This document shows positions 16,939 to 23,780 of a DNA stretch of 41,967 nt, one piece after another; position 1 is the first letter of the stretch; each line of letters starts with the position of its first letter. Source of the DNA: Effusibacillus pohliae DSM 22757 (GTDB taxonomy: Bacteria > Bacillota > Bacilli > Tumebacillales > Effusibacillaceae). The position numbers were made by a program, and so were the translations under genes. The stretch is taken from NCBI RefSeq assembly GCF_000376225.1, contig NZ_AQXL01000109.1, forward strand, positions 1 through 41,967. Direction: 5' to 3'. The notes under the pieces were generated by a model. The model was not told where the DNA came from, ran no database searches, and worked only from the letters and a program-made list of their open reading frames with translations.

Positions 16939-18324
16939 ATGATGGAACGTCTTTTCCAACTGCGGGAGCACGGGACCAACATCCGAACCGAACTGATTGC
17001 CGGGGTCACCACGTATGTCACGATGGCCTATATCCTGTTTTTGAATCCATTGATTCTGTCCGCCACCGGCATGGACAAAAATGCGGTGTTTTTCGCCACG
17101 GCAGTCGGTTCGGCGCTGGTCACGCTGATGATGGGGCTGTTCGTCAACTTCCCGGTGGCACTGGCACCGGGCATGGGGTTGAACGCCTATTTTGCGGTCG
17201 TGGCGGCGCAACAGGGCGGTGTGGTGTCCTGGCAAGTGGCTTTGGGTGCGGTGTTTGTATCGGGGCTGATTCTGATTTTGCTGACCGTGTCCCGGATCCG
17301 GCAGCTGCTGGTGGTGGCAGTGCCGGATTCGCTCAAGTACGCGATTACGGTCGGGATCGGGTTGTTTATTACGATCATTGGGCTGAAACTGGGGGAAATC
17401 ACGAACATCGTATACCTGGGAGGGCCGTCGGCCGGGGCGGTTGCCAAGGGCACGCCGGTCACGTTGAAATTTTTCGAGTGGAACCTGACAATCGCCCATT
17501 TTGTGGAAAATAAGGTGGCGCTGCTGACGCTGATCGGCTTGGTAATCACGGCCATTCTCGCGGTGGCGCGGGTAACGGGCGCTTTGCTGATCGGGATTTT
17601 GCTGACGACGCTGATCGGGATTCCGATGGGTGTTACCAATACGGAAGCGTTTTTCAAAACGCCCTGGATTCCGAACTTTTCGCAGTTGTATATCGGCAGC
17701 CTGGATATTAAAGGCGCCTTGACCGGCGGATTTTTCGAGATCGTGTTGGTGTTTACGTTCGTCGCTTTGTTTGACACGTTCGGCACGCTGATTGGCACGG
17801 CGGATAAAGCGGGCCTGTTGCATCGTCCCGATTCGGAGCAAAAAATCGGCCGGGCGATGGCAGTCGATGCGACCGGCGTATCGCTCGGGGCGCTTTTGGG
17901 CACGTCCACCATTACCGCGTACATTGAGAGCGCTTCCGGGATCGCGGCGGGAGGCCGGACAGGGCTCACCTCCGTGACGACGGCCATCCTGTTCCTGCTG
18001 TCGGTGTTCCTGTTGGGACCGCTCGTGGCGATCATTCCGGATGCGGCCACCGCACCGGTGCTGGTGATCGTCGGCGTGATGATGATGAGCGCCGTGAAAA
18101 AGATTGATTTTGATGAACTGGGGACGGCGATTCCGGCGTTTCTGACGATCGTCATGATGCCGTTCACCTATTCGATTGCCAACGGGATCGGCGCCGGCAT
18201 TGTGTTCTACGTGGTGTTGAACGCGTTCCGCAACCTGTTCACAAAAGAGAAAGTGAAGATCCACTGGTTGATGTGGACGCTCGCAGTATTGATCGTATTG
18301 CGGTATATCTTTATTACCGAGTAG
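16939..18324 (+). CDS. NCS2/AzgA-family purine permease (guanine/hypoxanthine, PbuG/PbuO-like)
   Basis: Proton-coupled importer of purine bases in the cytoplasmic membrane. The 461-residue protein has about 12-14 hydrophobic spans and the AzgA-type motifs: 'TYVTMAYILF', 'APGMGLNAYFA', 'FVALFDTFGTL' and 'GTSTITAYIESASGI'. Because it shares the guaA transcript and its guanine riboswitch, guanine or hypoxanthine is the likely substrate; PbuG and PbuO types cannot be told apart here. The ATG at 16939 follows AAGGAGG by 10 bases; a second ATG is the next codon. A strong terminator follows. Confidence 0.9.
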   Translation: MMERLFQLREHGTNIRTELIAGVTTYVTMAYILFLNPLILSATGMDKNAVFFATAVGSALVTLMMGLFVNFPVALAPGMGLNAYFAVVAAQQGGVVSWQVALGAVFVSGLILILLTVSRIRQLLVVAVPDSLKYAITVGIGLFITIIGLKLGEITNIVYLGGPSAGAVAKGTPVTLKFFEWNLTIAHFVENKVALLTLIGLVITAILAVARVTGALLIGILLTTLIGIPMGVTNTEAFFKTPWIPNFSQLYIGSLDIKGALTGGFFEIVLVFTFVALFDTFGTLIGTADKAGLLHRPDSEQKIGRAMAVDATGVSLGALLGTSTITAYIESASGIAAGGRTGLTSVTTAILFLLSVFLLGPLVAIIPDAATAPVLVIVGVMMMSAVKKIDFDELGTAIPAFLTIVMMPFTYSIANGIGAGIVFYVVLNAFRNLFTKEKVKIHWLMWTLAVLIVLRYIFITE

Positions 18325-18349
18325 CGGACGGCCTGTTCTAGGCCGGTTG

Positions 18350-18384
18350 ACGGTTCGGCTTTGTGCGCCGGACCGTTTTTTTTT
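18350..18384 (+). terminator. Intrinsic terminator of the guaA-permease unit
   Basis: ACGGTTCGGC (18350-18359) and GCCGGACCGT (18367-18376) pair over 10 bp with one T-G, followed by a run of nine T. Confidence 0.9.
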
Positions 18385-18425
18385 GATGACCAAGCCGGTT
18401 TTCGTGATGCTCGCGCGACATGGTG

Positions 18426-18431
18426 TATAAT
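18426..18431 (+). promoter_or_regulatory. -10 box before the Uma2 gene
   Basis: A perfect TATAAT 25 bases before the start codon. No good -35 is found at 16-18 bases upstream, so the promoter may be weak or use another feature. Confidence 0.35.
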
Positions 18432-18455
18432 ACTGTCAAAAGGGAGGTGCGCGGG

Positions 18456-19046
18456 ATGAGCATGCCGAAATTGGAACCGGAACGCAAATATTCCTACAGC
18501 GACTACTTGAAGTGGGATGACGGCGAACGCTGGGAACTGATCGACGGGATTCCCTACAACATGACGCCGGCGCCGGCGGAAAAGCATCAGCGGATTCTGG
18601 GGGAACTGGTCACTGAATTTGCAACGTATCTCAGGGGCAAGACCTGCCGGGTGTACGTGGCCCCGTTTGATGTCCGCCTGTCGGAAGCGGACGATGACGA
18701 CCAGACCTATAACGTGGTGCAGCCGGATCTGGTGGTGATTTGCGACCGGAACAAAATCGACGAACGGGGATGCAAGGGGGCGCCCGATCTGGTCGTTGAA
18801 ATTTTGTCACCGGGATATGCGGCCAAGCGGGACAAACTGCACAAGTTTCACCTGTATCAAAAATATGGGGTGAAGGAATACTGGATCGTCGATCCCTTGC
18901 ATGAAAATGTGGACGTTTACCGGCTGGAAAACGGAAAATACGGCGAGCGGCAAGTGTATACGAAAGAGGAGCGGGTGCCGGTCGGCATCTTTGAGGATTT
19001 TGCAATCGACTTGCAGATTGTGTTTGCGGGCGGGGAAGCGGAGTAG
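18456..19046 (+). CDS. Uma2-family PD-(D/E)xK endonuclease-like protein
   Basis: Member of the Uma2 (DUF820) restriction-endonuclease-like fold, widespread in cyanobacteria and Firmicutes; its biological role is unknown. The 196 residues start with the usual 'YSYSDYLKWDDGERWELIDG' and carry the nuclease core: D in 'QPDLVVIC', D and E in 'APDLVVEILSP', and a lysine in the following helix 'AKRDKLHKF'. The N-terminus was set at ATG 18456 because AGGGAGG lies about 9 bases upstream; the frame is open from 18420. It is a single-gene unit between two terminators. The stop codon lies in the loop of its own terminator. Confidence 0.85.
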   Translation: MSMPKLEPERKYSYSDYLKWDDGERWELIDGIPYNMTPAPAEKHQRILGELVTEFATYLRGKTCRVYVAPFDVRLSEADDDDQTYNVVQPDLVVICDRNKIDERGCKGAPDLVVEILSPGYAAKRDKLHKFHLYQKYGVKEYWIVDPLHENVDVYRLENGKYGERQVYTKEERVPVGIFEDFAIDLQIVFAGGEAE

Positions 19047-19058
19047 GCTTCCTTTTTT
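19034..19058 (+). terminator. Terminator enclosing the Uma2 stop codon
   Basis: GGAAGC (19034-19039) and GCTTCC (19047-19052) pair around a 7-base loop that contains the TAG stop, followed by six T. Confidence 0.75.
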
Positions 19059-19072
19059 GATCAAGAATGATC

Positions 19073-19116
19073 AACTCGGCTTTGCCCGCATGGACGCGGG
19101 CGCTGTTAGCCGAGTT
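19073..19116. terminator. Second hairpin between Uma2 gene and ispG
   Basis: AACTCGGCT (19073-19081) pairs perfectly with AGCCGAGTT (19108-19116); inside, GCCCGC pairs with GCGGGC. Only a short T-rich tail follows (TTCTTCT). Probably a back-up terminator. Confidence 0.5.
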
Positions 19117-19160
19117 TCTTCTATTGGCCGCTGCCTCTGGCCCGATTTTTCCGGAACGGG

Positions 19161-19166
19161 TATAAT
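19161..19166 (+). promoter_or_regulatory. Probable -10 box of ispG
   Basis: TATAAT 36 bases before the ispG start codon. No recognisable -35 at normal spacing. Confidence 0.35.
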
Positions 19167-19202
19167 AGGTACGGACATCTTACAGATGGGAGACTGTACG
19201 GT

Positions 19203-20288
19203 ATGTATCACAGAAAAGAAACGCGTCCCGTGAAAGTGGGCAATCTGACGATTGGCGGCAGTGATCAGGTGATCATTCAGAGCATGACGACGACCAAAAC
19301 GCACGATGTGAAAGCGACGGTCGAGCAGATTCATCGCCTGGAGGAAGCCGGCTGTCAGGTGGTTCGCGTAACAGTGAACAATGCGGAAGCGGCCAAAGCG
19401 ATCAAAGAGATCAAGCGGGAAATCTCGATTCCGCTGGTGGCCGATATTCATTTTGACTATAAATTGGCGCTCCGAGCGATCGAAAACGGGATCGACAAGA
19501 TCCGCATCAATCCGGGCAACATCGGCCGCCGCGAGAAAGTGGAAGCGGTCGTGAAAGCCTGCAAAGAGCGCAACATTCCGATCCGTATCGGTGTCAACGC
19601 GGGCTCGCTGGAGAAGCACATCCTCGAAAAATACGGCTATCCGACGGCGGAAGGAATGCTGGAGAGCGCGCTTCACCACATCCGCATCCTGGAGGAACTC
19701 GATTTTCACGATATCGTGGTGTCGATGAAGGCGTCGGATGTGCCGCTGGCGATCGAAGCGTACAAGAAAGCAGCGGAGTCGTTCAACTACCCGCTGCATA
19801 TCGGAATCACGGAGGCGGGCACCCTGTTTTCGGGGACCGTCAAGAGCGCTGCGGGTCTTGGCACCCTGCTGTGGATGGGGATCGGGAACACCATCCGCGT
19901 ATCGCTCAGCGCCGACCCGGTCGAGGAAGTGAAAGTCGCCCGGGAACTGTTGAAAACGTTCGGGCTGGTCTCGAATGCGGCGACACTCGTATCCTGTCCG
20001 ACCTGCGGCCGGATCGAGATCGACCTAATCAGCGTCGCGAACGAGATTGAAGAATACCTGGCGAAGATCAAAGCCCCGATTAAAGTTTCGGTGCTCGGCT
20101 GTGCGGTGAACGGTCCTGGCGAAGCGAAAGAAGCGGACATCGGAATCGCCGGCTCCGTCGGCGAGGGGCTGTTGTTCCGGTACGGCGAGATCATCCGCAA
20201 AGTTCCCGAAAAGGATCTGGTGACGGAACTGAAAAAAGAAATCGACCTGCTGGCGGAAAAATATTATAAAACAGGTTCACTGAAGTAA
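19203..20288 (+). CDS. ispG: 4-hydroxy-3-methylbut-2-en-1-yl diphosphate synthase (IspG/GcpE)
   Basis: Iron-sulfur enzyme of the non-mevalonate (MEP) isoprenoid pathway that reduces methylerythritol cyclodiphosphate to HMBPP. The 361-residue length is that of the bacterial single-domain form. The N-terminal TIM barrel has 'VQVTVNN'-type and '[13 protein letters not shown]' segments, '[10 protein letters not shown]' and '[12 protein letters not shown]'. The C-terminal cluster-binding part has 'SCPTCGR' and 'GCAVNGPGE', giving the three cysteines. The start ATG at 19203 follows GGGAG by about 11 bases and gives the expected N-terminus. It is transcribed alone, and other MEP genes are not in the window. 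Confidence 0.96.
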   Translation: MYHRKETRPVKVGNLTIGGSDQVIIQSMTTTKTHDVKATVEQIHRLEEAGCQVVRVTVNNAEAAKAIKEIKREISIPLVADIHFDYKLALRAIENGIDKIRINPGNIGRREKVEAVVKACKERNIPIRIGVNAGSLEKHILEKYGYPTAEGMLESALHHIRILEELDFHDIVVSMKASDVPLAIEAYKKAAESFNYPLHIGITEAGTLFSGTVKSAAGLGTLLWMGIGNTIRVSLSADPVEEVKVARELLKTFGLVSNAATLVSCPTCGRIEIDLISVANEIEEYLAKIKAPIKVSVLGCAVNGPGEAKEADIGIAGSVGEGLLFRYGEIIRKVPEKDLVTELKKEIDLLAEKYYKTGSLK

Positions 20289-20292
20289 ACGG

Positions 20293-20320
20293 ACGGCACC
20301 TTGCAGTACTGGGGTGCCGT
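20293..20320 (+). terminator. Probable terminator of ispG
   Basis: ACGGCACC (20293-20300) and GGTGCCGT (20313-20320) form an 8-bp stem three bases after the stop codon. The T tract is short (TTTGC), so efficiency is uncertain. Confidence 0.5.
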
Positions 20321-20403
20321 TTGCTGCACCAACCGAACGTGGAAGCAGGAATGATTCGGATGTGCGCAGAAAGTAAATGAAAAATCCGCAAGGAGGGACA
20401 TGC

Positions 20404-20910
20404 ATGGCCAGGTGGAAACGGATGGTCATCTGGATGTTTGCGGTGGGATTGGCTGCGCTTCTGCTGCAACCGGCAAGCGGCTTGGCGGCCGGGAAAAAAC
20501 CGCCCGCTCCGATGGAAGGCACGCCGGCCAGCCAGCCGCATTTCGGGTACGGCAGCCTGTCATTCGGTTCATTCACGATTCAATCCACTCAATATTTGCA
20601 GAGCGGGGAAACGTTTATCGGAGCTTCCGGCACCCGCGTGACGGTCAGCGGCAACACGCAAGCCTACACGGCGGTGGATACGATCGCGATCGACCTGTAT
20701 CTGCAAAAGTGGGATGCCGCCCAAGGGAGATGGACGGATGTGGCGTATGTCGGCCAATTTAAGGACTATGCCTCTTCGTTCGTATACGGTGCAAAGGATC
20801 TGTATGTAACCGGTGGGTACTACTATCGAACCCGTGGTGTGCACTGGGTGAATGAGGCTGGGGTGATCGAGCAGGGGGGTAGCGTCTCGACCTATATTTA
20901 TGTGCAGTAA
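20404..20910 (+). CDS. Small secreted protein, DUF6147-like
   Basis: The 168 residues begin with a signal peptide (residues about 1-28, 'GLAAG' near cleavage) followed by a Pro-rich linker. A beta-rich domain comes next with 'DLYLQKWDAAQGRWTDVA' and 'VTGGYYYRTRGVHWV'. That pattern (YLQKWD, then GYYYR, then a final 'IYVQ') recalls the DUF6147 family of secreted Bacillus-type proteins; the function is not known. The ATG at 20404 has AAGGAGGG about 6 bases upstream and was preferred over one at 20400 that is out of frame. It converges on the anti-sigma gene across a GC-rich hairpin. Confidence 0.75.
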   Translation: MARWKRMVIWMFAVGLAALLLQPASGLAAGKKPPAPMEGTPASQPHFGYGSLSFGSFTIQSTQYLQSGETFIGASGTRVTVSGNTQAYTAVDTIAIDLYLQKWDAAQGRWTDVAYVGQFKDYASSFVYGAKDLYVTGGYYYRTRGVHWVNEAGVIEQGGSVSTYIYVQ

Positions 20911-20955
20911 ACGTTTCATTGATGCAGGGTGAAACCGGGTGTAACAGGTGAAGCG

Positions 20956-20973
20956 GGGCGCCGCAAGGCGCCC
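20956..20973. terminator. GC-rich hairpin between convergent genes
   Basis: GGGCGCC and GGCGCCC form a perfect 7-bp stem capped by a GCAA (GNRA) tetraloop. No T tract is present on either side. It separates the ends of the secreted-protein gene and the anti-sigma gene. Confidence 0.4.
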
Positions 20974-20981
20974 GCCGTCTC

Positions 20982-21770
20982 TCAGAGAGATTCTGCGATC
21001 TGCAGAATCTCCTGTTTGGTGAGGTTGCCTTCGATTGAAAAGTAGGTATCCTGTGTCACCCAGATCAGCTCGGTCACCCCGTTTTTGTATGTCAGCAGAA
21101 CTGCTTTCTGCCCGTGTACGGTGACATCTTCCACTTTCGTATCGTCCCGGTCGACAAACGCTCCGGCGCCAAATTGCGGCCCTGTCATTTTTTCGTTGAT
21201 GTGGAACCGTCTCTGAGATCCTGCGTAGTTCAGGTAGATTTCCTGGCTTTTTTCCGTCCGTTTTTTCAGTACCGTCACGTCTTTCAGTGTGAATTCGGCA
21301 GGCACCTGCTGCGGTAGCCGGATCGGGAACCCGGCGGCTTGCCGCGCTTGTTCCAGGCTCATGTGCAGCGATTGAATTTCCGACCCTTCGATGATCCTGG
21401 CATTGGCAGCGGATGGATCGTCCGGCGGCGTATCCGCCTGTTTTGGTTGCGGATCCCCCGACCTGATAAACAACTGCACGACAGACCCTTCGATGCGGTG
21501 GAAAATGTCGGACAACCGGGCGAATGCGAACCCCTGCTGCGGCAGCCAGGCGGTTGCCGCGAATAGGGCCAGCAACACGGCGGCGGCGTAGACCGCTTTT
21601 TTTCGCCCGGGAAACATCGCCCCGGACATCCGGCCGGTTCCGTACAGACGGCTCCGCACCTGTTCCCACGCTTCCGATACCGGCACGGGGGGCGGCGTGT
21701 CGGCGCGGATTTCCTCCTGCACCAGTTCCTGCAGCAAACTATCGAGATTGGGCTTTCGTGAAGTGGCCAT
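20982..21770 (-). CDS. Probable membrane-bound anti-sigma factor with DUF4367 domain
   Basis: The 262 residues have a cytoplasmic N-terminal part (1 to about 57) and a single membrane span at about 58-77 ('AVYAAAVLLALFAATAW'). The external C-terminal domain, of DUF4367 type ('FPIRLPQQVPAEFTL' ... 'ELIWVTQDTYFSIEG'), is common at the end of anti-sigma factors and germination-type regulators. I see no zinc-binding HxxxCxxC motif. The start ATG at 21770 follows AAGGTG by 7 bases; two earlier in-frame ATGs lie inside the sigma gene. The gene overlaps the sigma-factor gene by 32 bases, which strongly supports a sigma/anti-sigma pair. Confidence 0.78.
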   Translation of the reverse strand: MATSRKPNLDSLLQELVQEEIRADTPPPVPVSEAWEQVRSRLYGTGRMSGAMFPGRKKAVYAAAVLLALFAATAWLPQQGFAFARLSDIFHRIEGSVVQLFIRSGDPQPKQADTPPDDPSAANARIIEGSEIQSLHMSLEQARQAAGFPIRLPQQVPAEFTLKDVTVLKKRTEKSQEIYLNYAGSQRRFHINEKMTGPQFGAGAFVDRDDTKVEDVTVHGQKAVLLTYKNGVTELIWVTQDTYFSIEGNLTKQEILQIAESL

Positions 21771-22338
21771 TCGAATCACCTTCCCTCTCATTCCACCGTT
21801 TTTCAACGGCCAGTTTCAATACCTGTCTGGCCCGGCGAAGCCGCGTTTTGACCGTGCTGACACTGACGTTCAACGCGTCGGCGATTGCTTGTTCTTTCCA
21901 CTCATACCCGTATTTCAAAATCAGAACCTGTGTGTATTCCGGTTTCAGCTTTGCCAGTTCCTCCCGCAATATCTCTTTTATGATGTTCTGTTCAACGATC
22001 GTCTCCACCGGCAGCTGGAATTCGTGTTGTGAAGCCATCTCATTTATATAGACGTCATCTGCGACAAAATCGGTTCGTCTTTTTATTTTTCGCAGATGGT
22101 CGAGCGCCGTCCGGGTGGCGATGCTGATCAGCCAGGCTTCCATTTTGTTGCCGTCTTTCAGTTTGTGGATCTGGCTGAACGCTTTCAAGAATGTTTCCTG
22201 CACGATGTCCTGGGCGAGGTGCGGATCCCTGACCATCAAATAGGCGGTGTTGTACACCCGCTGGTAAAACATTTCGAATAGAATTCGCTCGGATTGTGTG
22301 TCTTTTTTGCGCAGTTTGGCAAGCAGGCTCTTGATCAA
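21739..22338 (-). CDS. RNA polymerase sigma factor, ECF-type (sigma-70 family)
   Basis: The 199 residues contain region 2 ('YLMVRDPHLAQDIVQETFLKAF', then 'WLISIATRTALDHLRK') and region 4 ('LKPEYTQVLILKYGYEWKEQAIADALNVSVSTVKTRLRRARQ', split here only for naming). It should direct RNA polymerase to a small regulon, probably including its own promoter. The most likely start is the TTG at 22338, because GAGGGG stands 6 bases upstream and the family N-terminus begins about here; the frame is open to 22389. The signal is unknown. A TATAAT on the minus strand at 22508-22503 lies about 165 bases upstream. Confidence 0.88.
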   Translation of the reverse strand: MIKSLLAKLRKKDTQSERILFEMFYQRVYNTAYLMVRDPHLAQDIVQETFLKAFSQIHKLKDGNKMEAWLISIATRTALDHLRKIKRRTDFVADDVYINEMASQHEFQLPVETIVEQNIIKEILREELAKLKPEYTQVLILKYGYEWKEQAIADALNVSVSTVKTRLRRARQVLKLAVEKRWNEREGDSNGHFTKAQSR

Positions 22339-22502
22339 GTGTATCCCCTCACAGTCAACCTTCCGGTCCAATGGAACGCCCCGGCGCATTTTCTGTCCAT
22401 AGCGCGGGATGAGTGTGCCTTTTGTATTCCACTTGCTGCAGCGAAATCCTGCCAGAATTCGGAAAAATGGGGGATTCCCGCCGTCACGGCAATATTTCTC
22501 TC

Positions 22503-22508
22503 ATTATA
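22503..22508 (-). promoter_or_regulatory. -10-like box upstream of the sigma-factor gene
   Basis: TATAAT on the minus strand, 165 bases before the sigma start. No sigma-A -35 at the proper distance. Listed as weak. The stretch 22339-22560 has no gene that I can support. Confidence 0.2.
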
Positions 22509-22560
22509 CCATGGATGGTTGGTCCGTTTTGGAAATTGTTTTCCTCTTCATTGTTTTTGG

Positions 22561-22864
22561 GGCGAGGTGGCAACCGTCGGTCTGATCAGCCTGGTGCGGA
22601 CGCTGCCGATGCTGTGGAACTCTTTGGCCGTGACTTGGACGAGCCGAAAGCGATGCTGATGAAAATGATCGTGGAAGGCATTATGAACACCAACATGCTG
22701 TGGGATGTTTGATTGCCGGCAAATCGCTGATCGGGATTCTGATCGTCGGATTGGTGAGCATGAAAACGCCGCTGCCGGAGTTGAAACTGTTGGGGCAAAC
22801 CGGCGCGCTGGTGCTGTTCCTGCTGCTGGCCGTTTGGGTCGGCTGGGTGGCAACCCGCGGGTAA
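22561..22864 (+). pseudogene. Frameshifted C-terminal remnant of a membrane transporter (possibly OPT family)
   Basis: Three pieces in three frames read as one membrane protein. 'VGLISLVRTLPMLWNSLAV' comes from 22561 in the first frame. 'FGRDLDEPKAMLMKMIVEG' through 'LWDV' runs from 22623 in the third frame. 'CLIAGKSLIGILIVGLVS' through 'LLLAVWVGWVATRG' runs from 22706 in the second frame and ends at TAA 22862-22864. At least two frameshifts (near 22620 and 22706) break it. The 'LISLVRTLP' and 'LIAGKSLIGIL' segments recall the C-terminal part of prokaryotic OPT-family oligopeptide transporters, but that identification is weak. The N-terminal hundreds of residues are absent. It lies just before the pur operator. 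Confidence 0.6.
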
Positions 22865-22886
22865 ACTGGCTGCGGTGAACAAGGTG

Positions 22887-22930
22887 CATTACGAACGATT
22901 TCCTTATGCGTGAAAACAATGTTCGTATTT
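22887..22930 (+). promoter_or_regulatory. Pair of inverted PurR boxes upstream of purE
   Basis: Compared with the Bacillus PurBox consensus (AWWWCCGAACWWT), the site at 22887-22899 matches 10 of 13 on the plus strand and that at 22918-22930 matches 12 of 13 on the minus strand. The boxes are 18 bases apart and inverted, close to the 16-17 bases known for B. subtilis. They end three bases before the -35 of the pur promoter. PurR repression relieved by PRPP is expected; purR itself is not in the window. Confidence 0.75.
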
Positions 22931-22933
22931 TCA

Positions 22934-22962
22934 TTGACACCGCTTCCTGCGATTGGTACACT
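22934..22962 (+). promoter_or_regulatory. Promoter of the pur operon
   Basis: TTGACA (22934-22939), exactly 17 bases, TACACT (22957-22962). The predicted start of transcription is near 22969, giving a leader of about 320 bases before purE. Confidence 0.85.
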
Positions 22963-22992
22963 GTGATTAGGGAAGCCGACAAACGAATAGGA

Positions 22993-23063
22993 CTCTCGTA
23001 TATCCTCGGGAATATGGCCCGAGAGTCTCTACCCGGTTACCGTAAATAACCGGACTACGAGTG
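22993..23063 (+). promoter_or_regulatory. Purine (guanine-class) riboswitch in the pur leader
   Basis: P1 arms CTCGTA (22995-23000) and TACGAG (23056-23061) enclose the conserved core with 'AATATGG', 'GTCTCTACC' and 'CCGTAAAT'. The ligand-pairing residue in 'CCGGACTACGA' is C, so guanine/hypoxanthine is predicted. It is very like the copy before guaA but differs in the P2 and P3 stems. Confidence 0.95.
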
Positions 23064-23090
23064 AAAGCGGATCTAGGGTTCCGGTCGATG

Positions 23091-23125
23091 CCGCCAAAAT
23101 GACGTCGCTCTGTCCATTTTGGCGG
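23091..23125 (+). other. 11-bp hairpin in the pur leader
   Basis: CCGCCAAAATG (23091-23101) pairs perfectly with CATTTTGGCGG (23115-23125). No T tract follows, so it is not itself a terminator. A second perfect hairpin, CATGCCG/CGGCATG, follows at 23151-23169. Both stand between the aptamer and the terminator. Confidence 0.7.
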
Positions 23126-23212
23126 AATTGATGCTGGTCCGAGCGATTCGCATGCCGTGTTGCGGCATGACACCGAAGGGACAAAAGCCCAGGCGGGCAG
23201 GTTTCGCTCGCT

Positions 23213-23249
23213 CACGAGAGAAACTTGCTCGTGCCGGGTTTCTTTTTTT
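23213..23249 (+). terminator. Attenuator/terminator of the pur leader
   Basis: AGAAAC (23219-23224) pairs with GTTTCT (23238-23243), followed by six further T, giving a terminator. A rival stem, CACGAG (23213-23218) with CTCGTG (23228-23233), excludes it sterically. The ACGAG of the riboswitch P1 3' strand (23057-23061) is identical to 23214-23218 and could take the same partner. The switching logic is inferred. Confidence 0.6.
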
Positions 23250-23291
23250 GTGACATGCAATAATAAGGGTGAGACGGATGGAGGTGCCAAC

Positions 23292-23780
23292 ATGCAAACA
23301 CCGCTGGTGGGCGTGATCATGGGCAGCCAGTCGGACTGGGAAACGATGCGCGAGGCGTGCACGATCCTGGATGAATTGGCGGTTCCTTACGAGAAAAAAG
23401 TGGTCTCGGCGCATCGGACGCCGGATCTGATGTTTGAATATGCGGAGACAGCGGTGGAGCGCGGTTTGGAAGTGATCATTGCCGGTGCGGGAGGAGCGGC
23501 CCATCTGCCGGGCATGGTGGCGGCGAAGACGGTGCTGCCGGTGATCGGCGTCCCGGTAAAATCGGCCGCGCTGAACGGGCTGGATTCGCTGCTGTCCATC
23601 GTTCAGATGCCGGCGGGCGTGCCGGTGGCAACGGTGGCGATCGGCAAGGCGGGAGCTGCCAATGCGGGTTTGCTGGCGGCTCAGATTTTGGCTGCCACCC
23701 GACCGGAACTCCGGCAGCGGCTGGAAAGACGGCGGGCGGACATGCGGCAGCGGGTAATCGAAAGCGGGGATCTCACATGA
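23292..23780 (+). CDS. purE: N5-carboxyaminoimidazole ribonucleotide mutase (PurE, class I)
   Basis: Moves the carboxyl group of N5-CAIR to C4 to give CAIR, the step after PurK. The 162 residues have the class I signature '[13 protein letters not shown]' near the N-terminus, 'SAHRTPD' with the catalytic His, and '[13 protein letters not shown]'. Length and motifs are normal. The ATG at 23292 follows GGAGGTG by about 6 bases. It is the first gene of an 11-gene operon controlled by PurR boxes and a guanine riboswitch. Its TGA overlaps the purK start (ATGA). Confidence 0.97.
   Translation: MQTPLVGVIMGSQSDWETMREACTILDELAVPYEKKVVSAHRTPDLMFEYAETAVERGLEVIIAGAGGAAHLPGMVAAKTVLPVIGVPVKSAALNGLDSLLSIVQMPAGVPVATVAIGKAGAANAGLLAAQILAATRPELRQRLERRRADMRQRVIESGDLT

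Noticed and set aside
16744-18393. 549-residue minus-strand frame opposite the purine permease
   Set aside because: Its sequence is very rich in Arg, His, Gln and Asp, as expected of the complement of a hydrophobic membrane protein; no start signal or domain.
19034-19202. A riboswitch before ispG suggested by the two hairpins
   Set aside because: Both hairpins lie upstream of the likely -10 (19161) and fit terminators of the preceding gene; no conserved aptamer core.
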